This document shows positions 1 through 8,601 of a stretch of 34,616 nt of DNA, piece by piece (position 1 is the stretch's first letter; every line of letters begins with the position of its first letter). Below the pieces are notes generated by a model, which was not told where the DNA came from, made no database searches, and saw nothing but the letters and a program-made list of their open reading frames with translations. This DNA is from Patescibacteria group bacterium (GTDB lineage Bacteria > Patescibacteriota > Microgenomatia > Levybacterales > UBA12049): NCBI GenBank assembly GCA_023485715.1, contig JAMCZG010000036.1, forward strand, positions 1 through 34,616, written 5' to 3'. The translations under genes were made by a program, and so were the position numbers.

Positions 1-1
1 A

Positions 2-907
2 CACACAACGTTTAGAATCGGTGGTCCGGCTCAATACTATATAGAAGTTGAGAAAACGGATGATTTGGTTAAGGCGGTAAATACGGCCAGGACGATGAAG
101 ATTCCGTATCTCGTACTCGGGGGGGGATCAAACATTTTAGTTTCTGACAGGGGAGTTGACAGGTTAGTCATAAAAAATAACTGCAGGGCTTTTTCGCTTA
201 TGCGGATGAGCGGCAAAATAAAAAATAATAAAATCGATGTTGATAGCGCTTTTCTGTTTTCTGAGTCCGGGGTTATTATGAATCAACTAGTGCGGTTTAG
301 CATAGAAGAGGGTTTGGGTGGTTTGGAATATATGCTGGGGCTTCCGGGAACAGTCGGCGGCGCAGTTTTTATGAATTCTAATTTCCCGAAAAAAGAATCT
401 TATGTAGGAAATTCTTTGCACAGCGCAAAAATTCTAACAAAAAATGGAGAAGTTAAAGAAGTCGAAAGATCATATTTTAGATTTAGTTACGATAACAGTG
501 TTTTGCAAAGAACCGGTGAAATTGTTTTATCCGTAATTTTTAAATTAACCCCACAAGATAAAAAAATATTATGGGAAAGAGCAACAGAAGCTTTGAATCA
601 CCGAACAACAACTCAGCCAAAAGGTTTCTCTGCAGGTTGTGTTTTTAGAAACATATCGATAGTCGATGCGATCAAAATTCCAACACCTGATCGAATTATG
701 TCAGCAGGATATCTTATCGATAAAGCCGGTCTTAAGGGGAAGCGGGTTGGTGACGCTATGGTTTCCGATATGCACGCAAATTATATTTTAAATTCTGGCA
801 ACGCAAAAGCCTCTGATATTTTAAATTTAATTACGCTTATAAAACAAGAAGTATTTAAAAAATTTGGTGTTGAACTTTCGCTCGAAATCAGGAAAATAGG
901 ATTCTAA
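2..907 (+). CDS. murB: UDP-N-acetylmuramate dehydrogenase MurB (5' truncated by window edge)
   Basis: Frame stays open to the window start (HTTFRIGGPAQYYIEVEKTDDLVK...). MurB motifs YLVLGGGSNILVSD, GLPGTVGGAVFMNS, FSAGCVFRN, SAGYLIDKAGLKG, MHANYILN. Confidence 0.95.
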   Translation, partial: HTTFRIGGPAQYYIEVEKTDDLVKAVNTARTMKIPYLVLGGGSNILVSDRGVDRLVIKNNCRAFSLMRMSGKIKNNKIDVDSAFLFSESGVIMNQLVRFSIEEGLGGLEYMLGLPGTVGGAVFMNSNFPKKESYVGNSLHSAKILTKNGEVKEVERSYFRFSYDNSVLQRTGEIVLSVIFKLTPQDKKILWERATEALNHRTTTQPKGFSAGCVFRNISIVDAIKIPTPDRIMSAGYLIDKAGLKGKRVGDAMVSDMHANYILNSGNAKASDILNLITLIKQEVFKKFGVELSLEIRKIGF

Positions 908-909
908 TC

Positions 910-2244
910 ATGGAAAAATTTATTATAAAAGGCGGTAAAAAACTGACTGGTACGGTTTCTGTATCGGGTGCTAAAAATGTCGCGCTGAAAGCCATTGTGG
1001 CTGCGTGTTTGACAGACGAAGAAATTATAATCGAAAACATCCCGCTTATTTCTGATTTTTTTGTAATGACAGAAATATTAAAAGAATTAGGCGGGAAAAT
1101 AGAAATAAGAGATCATATAGCAACAATTAATGTTAAAAATATAGTAACTAGTAAAATATCGCTCGAAGAAGCTGCATTTGTGCGAACGTCCTCGATGTTT
1201 ATAGTGCCTTTATTAATAAGAACAGGACATGCGCTTATTCCGAATCCGGGTGGATGCAGAATAGGTGCTCGACCGATCGACAGAGTGATTAAAGGATTGG
1301 GCTTGATGGGAGCAAGTATTGATTACGATCATAAAGATGGTTTTTTCCACGCAAAAGTAAAGGGAAGACTAAAGGCGATTAATTATAAATTTGATAAAAA
1401 CACTCATACCGGAACAGAAACATTAATACTCGCTGCGTCGATGGCAGAGGGAAAAACTGTATTGGAAAACGCCGCGCAGGAACCCGAAATAGATGAGCTG
1501 ATTAATCTAGTCAATAAAATGGGAGGTAATATCAAAAGGACAAAGCCACGAACGATCGTTGTCGAAGGTGTCAAAAAACTTCATGGAACGACATTTAGGA
1601 TCGGTCCTGATCGAAACGAAGCGGTTACAATCGCGATTGCATCGATTCTAACAGGAGGAAGCGTCTTTATAAAAGAAGTTAAACGTGAAGGACTCATGGA
1701 ATTTTTAGACGTGTTAAGGAAGACAGGTGTTGAATTTGAGGAAAAAAAAGACGGAATAAGATTTTTTTCATCGAAAAAAATACTGCGTCCAACAAATGTC
1801 GAAACTACTTTTTATCCGGGGTTTATGACGGATTGGCAAGGACCCTGGGCGGTGTTAATGACAGCGGCAAAAGGCGTTTCGACCATTCACGAGACTGTTT
1901 ACGAAAACAGATTTGGATATGTGAAAGAATTAAAAAAAATGGGAGCAAAACTTATGCTCTATAACCCCAAAGTTAAGAATCCCGAAAATGTTTACAATTT
2001 TAACTTAAACGATGACAAAAAAGAATACAGGCATGCGGCTAAAATCAAAGGTCCCGTAAATCTTCATAACGCAGTCGTCAATATCTCTGATTTAAGAGCA
2101 GGTGCGACTCTTGTTTTAGCAGCGCTTCTGGCAAAAGGGCAAAGTGTGGTTTTTGGGATTGAACATTTGGACAGGGGTTATGAAAAATTTGAACAACGAT
2201 TAAAAAAAATGGGAGCAGATATAGAAAGAGTAAATCATGAATAA
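910..2244 (+). CDS. murA: UDP-N-acetylglucosamine 1-carboxyvinyltransferase MurA
   Basis: EPSP-synthase-like fold motifs; SVSGAKNVALKA; catalytic-Cys loop PGGCRIGARPID; RAGATLVLAALLAKG near the C-terminus. Confidence 0.93.
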   Translation: MEKFIIKGGKKLTGTVSVSGAKNVALKAIVAACLTDEEIIIENIPLISDFFVMTEILKELGGKIEIRDHIATINVKNIVTSKISLEEAAFVRTSSMFIVPLLIRTGHALIPNPGGCRIGARPIDRVIKGLGLMGASIDYDHKDGFFHAKVKGRLKAINYKFDKNTHTGTETLILAASMAEGKTVLENAAQEPEIDELINLVNKMGGNIKRTKPRTIVVEGVKKLHGTTFRIGPDRNEAVTIAIASILTGGSVFIKEVKREGLMEFLDVLRKTGVEFEEKKDGIRFFSSKKILRPTNVETTFYPGFMTDWQGPWAVLMTAAKGVSTIHETVYENRFGYVKELKKMGAKLMLYNPKVKNPENVYNFNLNDDKKEYRHAAKIKGPVNLHNAVVNISDLRAGATLVLAALLAKGQSVVFGIEHLDRGYEKFEQRLKKMGADIERVNHE

Positions 2245-2977
2245 AATCGGAGCAATAATTTTGGCAGCGGGAAAAGGAAAAAGGATGAATTCTAAAACGT
2301 CGAATAAGGTAACACTTCCTTTGCACGGCAAACCGATAATTTCTTACGCGGTCGATTTACTTATTAGATTAAAGATAAGCCCAGTAATAGTTGTCGTTGG
2401 GTTTGCAAAAAAATCGGTCATGGATGCTTTAAAAACAAGAGATGTTGTTTTTGCGGAGCAAAAAAAAAGGCTGGGAACGGGACACGCTGTGCTTTGCGGA
2501 TTTAAAAAATTTTCAAAAAATATTACAGATGTAATAATTTTTTACGGAGATGATTCATTTTTCTACAGAGAAAACGTTGTTAATAAATTAATAGATACCC
2601 ATTTAGCTTCTAAAACATCGATAACTTTTTTAACGATCGAAAAACCCGAACCGTTCGGACTCGGACGGGTTGTTCGTGATAAAAAAGATCACGTTATAAA
2701 AATAGTTGAGGAAAAAGATGCTACAGAAAAGGAAAAAAAGCTAACCGAAATCAATCCTGCTCTATATATTTTTAAAGCGGAATTTTTAAGGAAATACTTG
2801 CATAAAATTCCTAAAGGTAAAATTAGTAAAGAATATTATTTAACAGATCTTGTGGATATTGCGATACAGAATAGGGAAAAGATAAAGGCGGTAAGAGGCG
2901 GAAATATCCCCTGGAGAGGAGTAAACACAAAAGAGGAATTGGAAGAGGCAAAACGGCTTTTGTCTTTATCGCAGTAA
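2237..2977 (+). CDS. GlmU-like sugar-1-phosphate uridylyltransferase, nucleotidyltransferase domain only
   Basis: N-terminal LAAGKGKRMNSKTSNKVTLPLHGKPII and AEQKKRLGTGHAVLCG match GlmU-type NTases. At 246 aa there is no left-handed beta-helix hexapeptide region. Overlaps the murA stop by 8 nt. Confidence 0.85.
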   Translation: MNKIGAIILAAGKGKRMNSKTSNKVTLPLHGKPIISYAVDLLIRLKISPVIVVVGFAKKSVMDALKTRDVVFAEQKKRLGTGHAVLCGFKKFSKNITDVIIFYGDDSFFYRENVVNKLIDTHLASKTSITFLTIEKPEPFGLGRVVRDKKDHVIKIVEEKDATEKEKKLTEINPALYIFKAEFLRKYLHKIPKGKISKEYYLTDLVDIAIQNREKIKAVRGGNIPWRGVNTKEELEEAKRLLSLSQ

Positions 2978-2979
2978 AT

Positions 2980-3420
2980 ATGTATAAAATAATCGTCGAG
3001 AATTTAACAGAGGTAACCCCGGAAATCATAAAAACATTGAATAGCTTGCTTAGGCAACTGAATTCAAGTGCAGAGCCGATTACCGACAAAATTGTTCACG
3101 AAGTTCTCTCCTCGTCTATGAATCGGTTGTTCGTCGCGAAAGAGTCAAATTCCAATGCAATAGTTGGTATGCTGACCTTGGTTACATATCGCATCCCATT
3201 TGCTAAAAAAGGGATAATCGAGGATTTGGTTGTCGATAAAAAATGGAGAAAAAAAGGAATCGGAAGAAAACTTATTACTAGTGTTATTAACCAAGCGCGT
3301 AATGACAAAATTCAATACTTGGATTTGACCTCGAACCCAAAACGTGAAGAAGCGAATAACCTTTATCCGCGTATCGGTTTCGAAAAGCGCGATACAAATG
3401 TTTATCGTATAAAACTTTAA
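2980..3420 (+). CDS. GNAT-family N-acetyltransferase
   Basis: GIIEDLVVDKKWRKKGIGRKLITSVINQA is a GNAT motif A (R/Q-x-x-G-x-G/A); NNLYPRIGFEKRD follows as motif B. Located 2 nt after the NTase. Confidence 0.85.
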   Translation: MYKIIVENLTEVTPEIIKTLNSLLRQLNSSAEPITDKIVHEVLSSSMNRLFVAKESNSNAIVGMLTLVTYRIPFAKKGIIEDLVVDKKWRKKGIGRKLITSVINQARNDKIQYLDLTSNPKREEANNLYPRIGFEKRDTNVYRIKL

Positions 3421-3422
3421 AA

Positions 3423-4087
3423 ATGCAGAAGAAGAAAACAATTATTCTTTTTGATATTGACTATACGTTGTTCGATACAGATGCTTACAGAGAAATTCTA
3501 AACAAAAAATTTCAAAAATAACAGGATTTAGCAAAGTAAACGAGTTTAATAATCTTTTTAACGAAGTACTTGATGAATCAAAGAAAAAATTAGGGCATGT
3601 TAGTCCGAAAAGATTATTGCAATTAATTCTAGTAAAATCTAAAAATAAAATATTACTAAAAGATTTGGAGAAAGTTTTTTGGGATAAAAAAAATTATAGT
3701 CTGCCGATTTACCAAGACGTAAAAGACTTACTTTTATTCCTAAAAAGTAATAAAAATTTAATCATCGGTATTTTTTCTAAAGGTAACAAACGACATCAGA
3801 AACAAAAAATCAATTCATTAAAGGAAATTTTTGAAGAAGAAAATATTCATATCTTTTTAGAAAAAAAAGATAAACTTGCTTTTATTTTAAAAAAATACGA
3901 AAATAATCAGCTATATTTTGTTGACGACTCGCTTATGATCTTGCGAGAGGTAAAAATTACGGATAAAAACGCATGCACGATTTGGATAAAGAGAAAAAAG
4001 AGATATGAGCCGATCGATTCTCTGCCTGATTTTAGTCCGGATAAAACGATTAAAAATCTGAAAGAATTGAGAAAAATTATAAATTAA
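3423..4087 (+). pseudogene. HAD-family hydrolase interrupted by a frameshift
   Basis: 3423-3521 encodes MQKKKTIILFDIDYTLFDTDAYREILNKKFQK-stop with a HAD motif I (DxDxT-like DIDYT). The -1 frame continues ITGFSKVNEFNNLFNEVLDESKKKLGHVSPKRLLQLILVKSKN... into ORF 3617-4087, which has YFVDDSLMILRE (motif IV-like). The break is at the A5 run 3514-3518. Confidence 0.75.
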
Positions 4088-4093
4088 TAAATT

Positions 4094-5902
4094 ATGTGTG
4101 GAATATTTGGTTATGTAGGAAAACAGCAAAACGCAGCAGAGTTTGTTTTGAGCGGATTAAAACTTCTAGAGTACCGTGGTTATGATAGTTGGGGGATAGC
4201 GTTAAAAATTTCAAATTCTAAATCTCAAATTTCAAATTCAAGACAAAATAGGGACTCAAAATTCATAACGGAAAAACATATTGGGAAGATCGGAAACGCT
4301 CAGTTGAGTTCGAATGATTTAAGATCAAACTTGGCGATAGGCCATACAAGATGGGCCACACATGGTGGAGTAATCGTAGAAAATGCTCATCCGCACCTGG
4401 ATTGTAAAAAAGAAATTGCCGTGATTCATAACGGGATTATCGAAAATTACGCAAGAATTAAAGAAGGGCTTTTAAAAAAAGGTCATAAATTTGTTTCTGA
4501 AACGGATACAGAAATAATACCGCATTTAATCGAAGAGTTTTTAAAAAAAGAGGGGTTTGCTTCTGCAGTGCGCGATGCGTTCAACCAGCTTAAAGGGTTA
4601 AACGCTATCGTCGTGGCAAATTCATTATCGAGACAAATAATTGCTGCTAAAACAGGATCACCTCTTGTCATCGGAAAAGGCAACGAGGGTTTCTTTGTGG
4701 CATCAGATGCAACAGGGATTATTAAGCACACACGAAAGTTGCTGTTCCTAAAAGATCGTGAAATGGTAATTTTGGGTGACGACGTAGAATTACTTACTCT
4801 ACCCTCCGGGAAGAAAAAGATTTTAAGATTTGAACAAATCGATTGGAAAATCGAAGATGTTGAGAAGGGGAAGTTTGACCATTTTATGTTAAAAGAAATT
4901 TATGAACAGCCCAAAGTTGTTAGAAATATTGCAGAAAATTACACAAGCCAAATCAAAGAATTAAAAAAATTAATTGATAAAGCAAAAGGTACATTTTTAA
5001 TCGGTGCAGGTACGGCGTTTCATGCATGTCTTGCTGGGTCATACTTTTTTTCTAAAATAGCAAATATCCACATTAACACTACGGTTGCATCAGAATTTAA
5101 TTATTTAGAGGATTTTTTAAATTCGAAAAGCTTAATAATTGCTTTATCCCAGTCGGGCGAGACCATTGACGTGATCGAGCCATTAAATCATGCTAAAGAA
5201 AAAGGTAGCAAAATTATCGCTATTACAAACGCGCTCGGTTCGACAATCTACAGAATGGCAGATTATAAATTGCTTTTGGGCGCCGGTCCTGAAAAAGCTG
5301 TCGCATCTACAAAAGCGTATATCGCCAAAGTAGCACTACTTTTAATGCTGTCTTACGCGGTGGCGGGAAAAGTTAACCGAGCAAAAAAACTTTTACTCGA
5401 TGCATCAAGAGAAATAGATATTCTTTTATCTAAAAAAAACATTTTAAAAATTAAAAAAATTGCGTCGATAATTAATTCTTCGGAACATTTATATACGATC
5501 GGGCGTGGGACATCTTTCTCAACAGCATTGGAATCGGCTTTAAAAATAAAAGAAGTTAGTTATTTGCATACAGAAGGACTAGCCGGTGGAGAATTAAAGC
5601 ATGGGCCGATCGCGCTTATTTCAAAAGGGACCCCTTGTGTTGTATTTGCTCCACAAGACGAAACATTCGATGCGATCATTTCCAATGCGACCGAAATAAA
5701 ATCCAGGGGAGGATTAATAATCGGAGTCGGACCTAAAAAATCACCTATTTTCGATTATTGGATTAAGATAAAAGACGTTTCCGAGGCGCAAATTATTCCG
5801 CATGTAGTATTTGCTCAAATCTTAGCTTATTATCTTTCAGTCGAGAGGGGACACGATCCTGATAAGCCAAGGAATTTGGCTAAAAGCGTTACGGTTAAAT
5901 AA
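4094..5902 (+). CDS. glmS: Glutamine--fructose-6-phosphate aminotransferase GlmS
   Basis: N-terminal MCGIFGYVG with Cys nucleophile, LEYRGYDSWGIA, GHTRWATHGG; two SIS domains (ALSQSGETIDV, GRGTSFSTALESALKIKEVSYLHTEGLAGGELKHGPIAL); C-terminal DKPRNLAKSVTVK. Confidence 0.97.
   Translation: MCGIFGYVGKQQNAAEFVLSGLKLLEYRGYDSWGIALKISNSKSQISNSRQNRDSKFITEKHIGKIGNAQLSSNDLRSNLAIGHTRWATHGGVIVENAHPHLDCKKEIAVIHNGIIENYARIKEGLLKKGHKFVSETDTEIIPHLIEEFLKKEGFASAVRDAFNQLKGLNAIVVANSLSRQIIAAKTGSPLVIGKGNEGFFVASDATGIIKHTRKLLFLKDREMVILGDDVELLTLPSGKKKILRFEQIDWKIEDVEKGKFDHFMLKEIYEQPKVVRNIAENYTSQIKELKKLIDKAKGTFLIGAGTAFHACLAGSYFFSKIANIHINTTVASEFNYLEDFLNSKSLIIALSQSGETIDVIEPLNHAKEKGSKIIAITNALGSTIYRMADYKLLLGAGPEKAVASTKAYIAKVALLLMLSYAVAGKVNRAKKLLLDASREIDILLSKKNILKIKKIASIINSSEHLYTIGRGTSFSTALESALKIKEVSYLHTEGLAGGELKHGPIALISKGTPCVVFAPQDETFDAIISNATEIKSRGGLIIGVGPKKSPIFDYWIKIKDVSEAQIIPHVVFAQILAYYLSVERGHDPDKPRNLAKSVTVK
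4208..4239 (+). repeat. Short AT-rich direct repeat inside glmS (ATTTCAAATTC twice, 21-nt period)
   Basis: Sequence ATTTCAAATTCTAAATCTCAAATTTCAAATTC; encodes ISNSKSQISNS, where GlmS normally has a short loop. Confidence 0.7.
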
Positions 5903-5907
5903 TTATT

Positions 5908-7506
5908 ATGTTTTTTATACTTACAACAATTTTATTCGCGATCTGGGTGATAAGAAATACTTTGTTTTGGGTTAATCTCTGGCAATTAAAGGAATATCGT
6001 TTAGACAGAATTTTGATTCATCTTAAAGAAACTAGTCAAGGTAGATCCTTGCTATTTTCTCCGCTAGCTCTTATTAAATGGGGGTTAATTTTTTCGTATG
6101 CTTTGGTTCCTTTCGAATTATTGTCTTTACCTATTTATAGAATTTTGGTTTCGGTAGTTTTCTTATATCAGCTTATTTTGGTCCTAAAGGATATTGCCAA
6201 ACAACAAATAAAATCTCCTATTTTTACTCTTAAAGTTGTTTTTGTTCTATTCATGACTTTTTCCGTTGCGATAATTTTATGTTTCTTTCCTCTCACGGAA
6301 AGATTTTTGTGGCTTTTATTAATCGATAAATTCGTAACGTTTTTTATAGGCTTCGTTTTTTATATTCTTTCTTTTCCCACAGAATTCTACCGTGATTTAC
6401 AAATAGAAAGGGCGATTAAAAAAATAAGAAGAAATGATAAATTACTGGTAATCGGAGTTACCGGCAGCTTCGGCAAAAGTTCTACAAAAGAGTATATCGC
6501 GCAAATTTTAAGTAAAAAATTTAAGGTGGTTAAGACAAGAGGGAACAACAATACCCCGATCGGTATTGCCAATACGATCCTTTCTGATTTAAGAAAAAGT
6601 ACAGAGGTATTCGTCGTTGAGATGGGAGCGTATAAAAAGGGAGAGATCACCCATATGTGCCAAATCGTAAAGCCCAGAATCGGAATAATTACTTCGGTAA
6701 ACGACCAGCATCTTTCTCTTTTTAAATCATTGGAAAATATAATGAACGCGAAATACGAATTAGTAGAAGCTCTGCCAAAAAATGGCCAAGCTTTATTTAA
6801 CGCAAACAATGAAAACTCATATAAACTTTACAGAAAAACAAAAAAGCGAAAGCTTTTATATGGTACTTCTTTAGACGATAAGCCAGATATTTATGCAAAA
6901 AATATTTCTGTTAAAAAAAATTCAGTATCTTTTGATGTTGTTACCAAAAAAACAGTTGAAAAAATCAAGGCGCCTCTAATCGGAGCGCAAAATGTCGAAA
7001 ATATTCTACCGGCGGTAGCTATTGCAGAAACTTTGGGGATGAATTTTGAAGAGATTAAAAAAGCTGCTTCTTATCTTCTTCCACAACCAAAAACCATGGT
7101 TTTGCATAAGTTTTCCAACGGATGTGCCGTAATAGATGACACTTATAACGCAAACCCAAACGCGGTATTAGCAGCATTAAAATATATAAATATTTATAAA
7201 GGAAAAAAAATCTTGGTTTTGCAACCGATGATCGAGCTCGGAAAAAACGCAGAAACAGACCATTATGATATTAGCAAAAGTATATCCAGATTTTGTGATT
7301 ATCTTTTTTTAACAAATTCAAACTTCAACGGCATAATTTTGGAGGGAATAAAAGACGGGGGAGGAAAGTGCCAGGTTAAAATAGGCAATTCCGATGAGCT
7401 TGCGGAATTGATTAAATCTACAGTAAAATCTGAAGATGTTGTTGTTTTCGAAGGAAAAGAAGCTGGATTTGTTATGGCAAAAGTCTACGATTTAATGACG
7501 GATTAA
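5908..7506 (+). CDS. MurF-like Mur ligase with N-terminal multi-pass membrane domain
   Basis: Mur ligase ATP motif GVTGSFGKSSTKEYIAQIL, TRGNNNTPIGIANTIL, VEMGAYKKGEI, NANPNAVLAALKYI. About 150 N-terminal residues are strongly hydrophobic. Confidence 0.85.
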   Translation: MFFILTTILFAIWVIRNTLFWVNLWQLKEYRLDRILIHLKETSQGRSLLFSPLALIKWGLIFSYALVPFELLSLPIYRILVSVVFLYQLILVLKDIAKQQIKSPIFTLKVVFVLFMTFSVAIILCFFPLTERFLWLLLIDKFVTFFIGFVFYILSFPTEFYRDLQIERAIKKIRRNDKLLVIGVTGSFGKSSTKEYIAQILSKKFKVVKTRGNNNTPIGIANTILSDLRKSTEVFVVEMGAYKKGEITHMCQIVKPRIGIITSVNDQHLSLFKSLENIMNAKYELVEALPKNGQALFNANNENSYKLYRKTKKRKLLYGTSLDDKPDIYAKNISVKKNSVSFDVVTKKTVEKIKAPLIGAQNVENILPAVAIAETLGMNFEEIKKAASYLLPQPKTMVLHKFSNGCAVIDDTYNANPNAVLAALKYINIYKGKKILVLQPMIELGKNAETDHYDISKSISRFCDYLFLTNSNFNGIILEGIKDGGGKCQVKIGNSDELAELIKSTVKSEDVVVFEGKEAGFVMAKVYDLMTD

Positions 7507-7528
7507 TCGGTATAAATATATCTTCGCA

Positions 7529-7558
7529 TTGAACAAATAGTCTTCTTTAAGGTATAAT
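7529..7558 (+). promoter_or_regulatory. Putative sigma70-type promoter for mraY
   Basis: TTGAAC (7529-7534), 18-nt spacer, TATAAT (7553-7558); 8 nt to the ATG at 7567. Confidence 0.6.
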
Positions 7559-7566
7559 TAGTCATT

Positions 7567-8577
7567 ATGTCACAGCTTTTGGGGCTTATAATACTTTCGT
7601 TTTTCATCTCGATGATACTCTTTATCCCGTTCATCGACTTTTTATACAAATTAAAATTAAGGCGTAAAAAGCAGGTAACAAGAGATATGTTTAACAACCG
7701 GACGCCGGTTTTTGATAAATACCATGGTTGGAAAGTCGGGACCCCATTTGGGGGAGGATTACTAATCATTGTGATCGTAACCGTGTTAACACTTTGGGCA
7801 TACGGCATTTTTCAGGTAGATATAAAAGGCTGGGAACTGTTTGTAATCTTATTCTCGCTTATCGGATTTGGGGCTTTAGGTCTTTACGATGATCTAAAAA
7901 AACTCACAGATGTGAAAAGGAGCGCATTTTTTGGGTTGAGGTTTCGACATAAATTTTTAATTCAGTGGATATTGGCGTTAATTATCGCTATTGTCTTCTA
8001 TACGCAGCTTGGTTATAATTTTATTTTTATTCACGGGTTTGGACTCGCGATTTTAGGATATCTATTTGTTCCGTTTGCGGCTTTTGTTATTGTTTCTTTT
8101 GTTAATGCCTTTAATATTGCAGACGGATTGGATGGCTTGGCGCCGGGACTTGCTCTTATTTGCCTTATCGCATTTTTAGCCATTAGCTCGACACAACTCC
8201 ACAGTTTCCTAGGGATCTTCATCGCAGTGCTAATGGGAAGCATCGCGGCATTTTTGTACTTTAATATTTATAAAGCAAGACTTTGGCTCGGTGATGCTGG
8301 GTCTTTAGCTTTAGGCGCAACGCTCGCTGTAGTAGGGCTTCTCACGGGAAAAATTATCGCACTTGCTGTTATCGGAGGATTCTTTGTCCTGGAAGTCGGC
8401 TCATCGCTAATCCAAATTATCGGGAAAAAATTTTTGAAAAGAAAAATTTTCCCGGTTTCTCCTTTTCATCTTTATCTCCAAAATAAGGGATGGGAAGAGC
8501 CAAAAATCGTAATGAGAGCCTGGATTGCTGGTTTCTTTTTTGCGGTTTTAGGCCTTTATATTGCTTTCTATAGTTAA
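7567..8577 (+). CDS. mraY: Phospho-N-acetylmuramoyl-pentapeptide-transferase MraY
   Basis: Multi-pass protein with NAFNIADGLDGLAPGLA, LYFNIYKARLWLGDAGSLALGATLA, FPVSPFHLYLQNKGW. Confidence 0.93.
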   Translation: MSQLLGLIILSFFISMILFIPFIDFLYKLKLRRKKQVTRDMFNNRTPVFDKYHGWKVGTPFGGGLLIIVIVTVLTLWAYGIFQVDIKGWELFVILFSLIGFGALGLYDDLKKLTDVKRSAFFGLRFRHKFLIQWILALIIAIVFYTQLGYNFIFIHGFGLAILGYLFVPFAAFVIVSFVNAFNIADGLDGLAPGLALICLIAFLAISSTQLHSFLGIFIAVLMGSIAAFLYFNIYKARLWLGDAGSLALGATLAVVGLLTGKIIALAVIGGFFVLEVGSSLIQIIGKKFLKRKIFPVSPFHLYLQNKGWEEPKIVMRAWIAGFFFAVLGLYIAFYS

Positions 8578-8601
8578 AGATTAATTTTTATTGGTTTTCG
8601 A

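Noticed and set aside
2078-3441. Short minus-strand ORFs 2078-2326, 2823-3089, 3096-3308, 3145-3441
   Set aside because: All antisense to murA/NTase/GNAT coding DNA, no motifs.
3505-3525. Programmed -1 frameshift in the HAD gene
   Set aside because: The site CAA-AAA-TAA does not fit an X-XXY-YYZ heptamer and the A run is too short for typical polymerase slippage; a lesion or consensus error is more likely.
6387-6809. 140-aa minus-strand ORF inside the MurF-like gene
   Set aside because: Fully antisense to the conserved Mur ligase ATP-binding region, no start signal or family motif.
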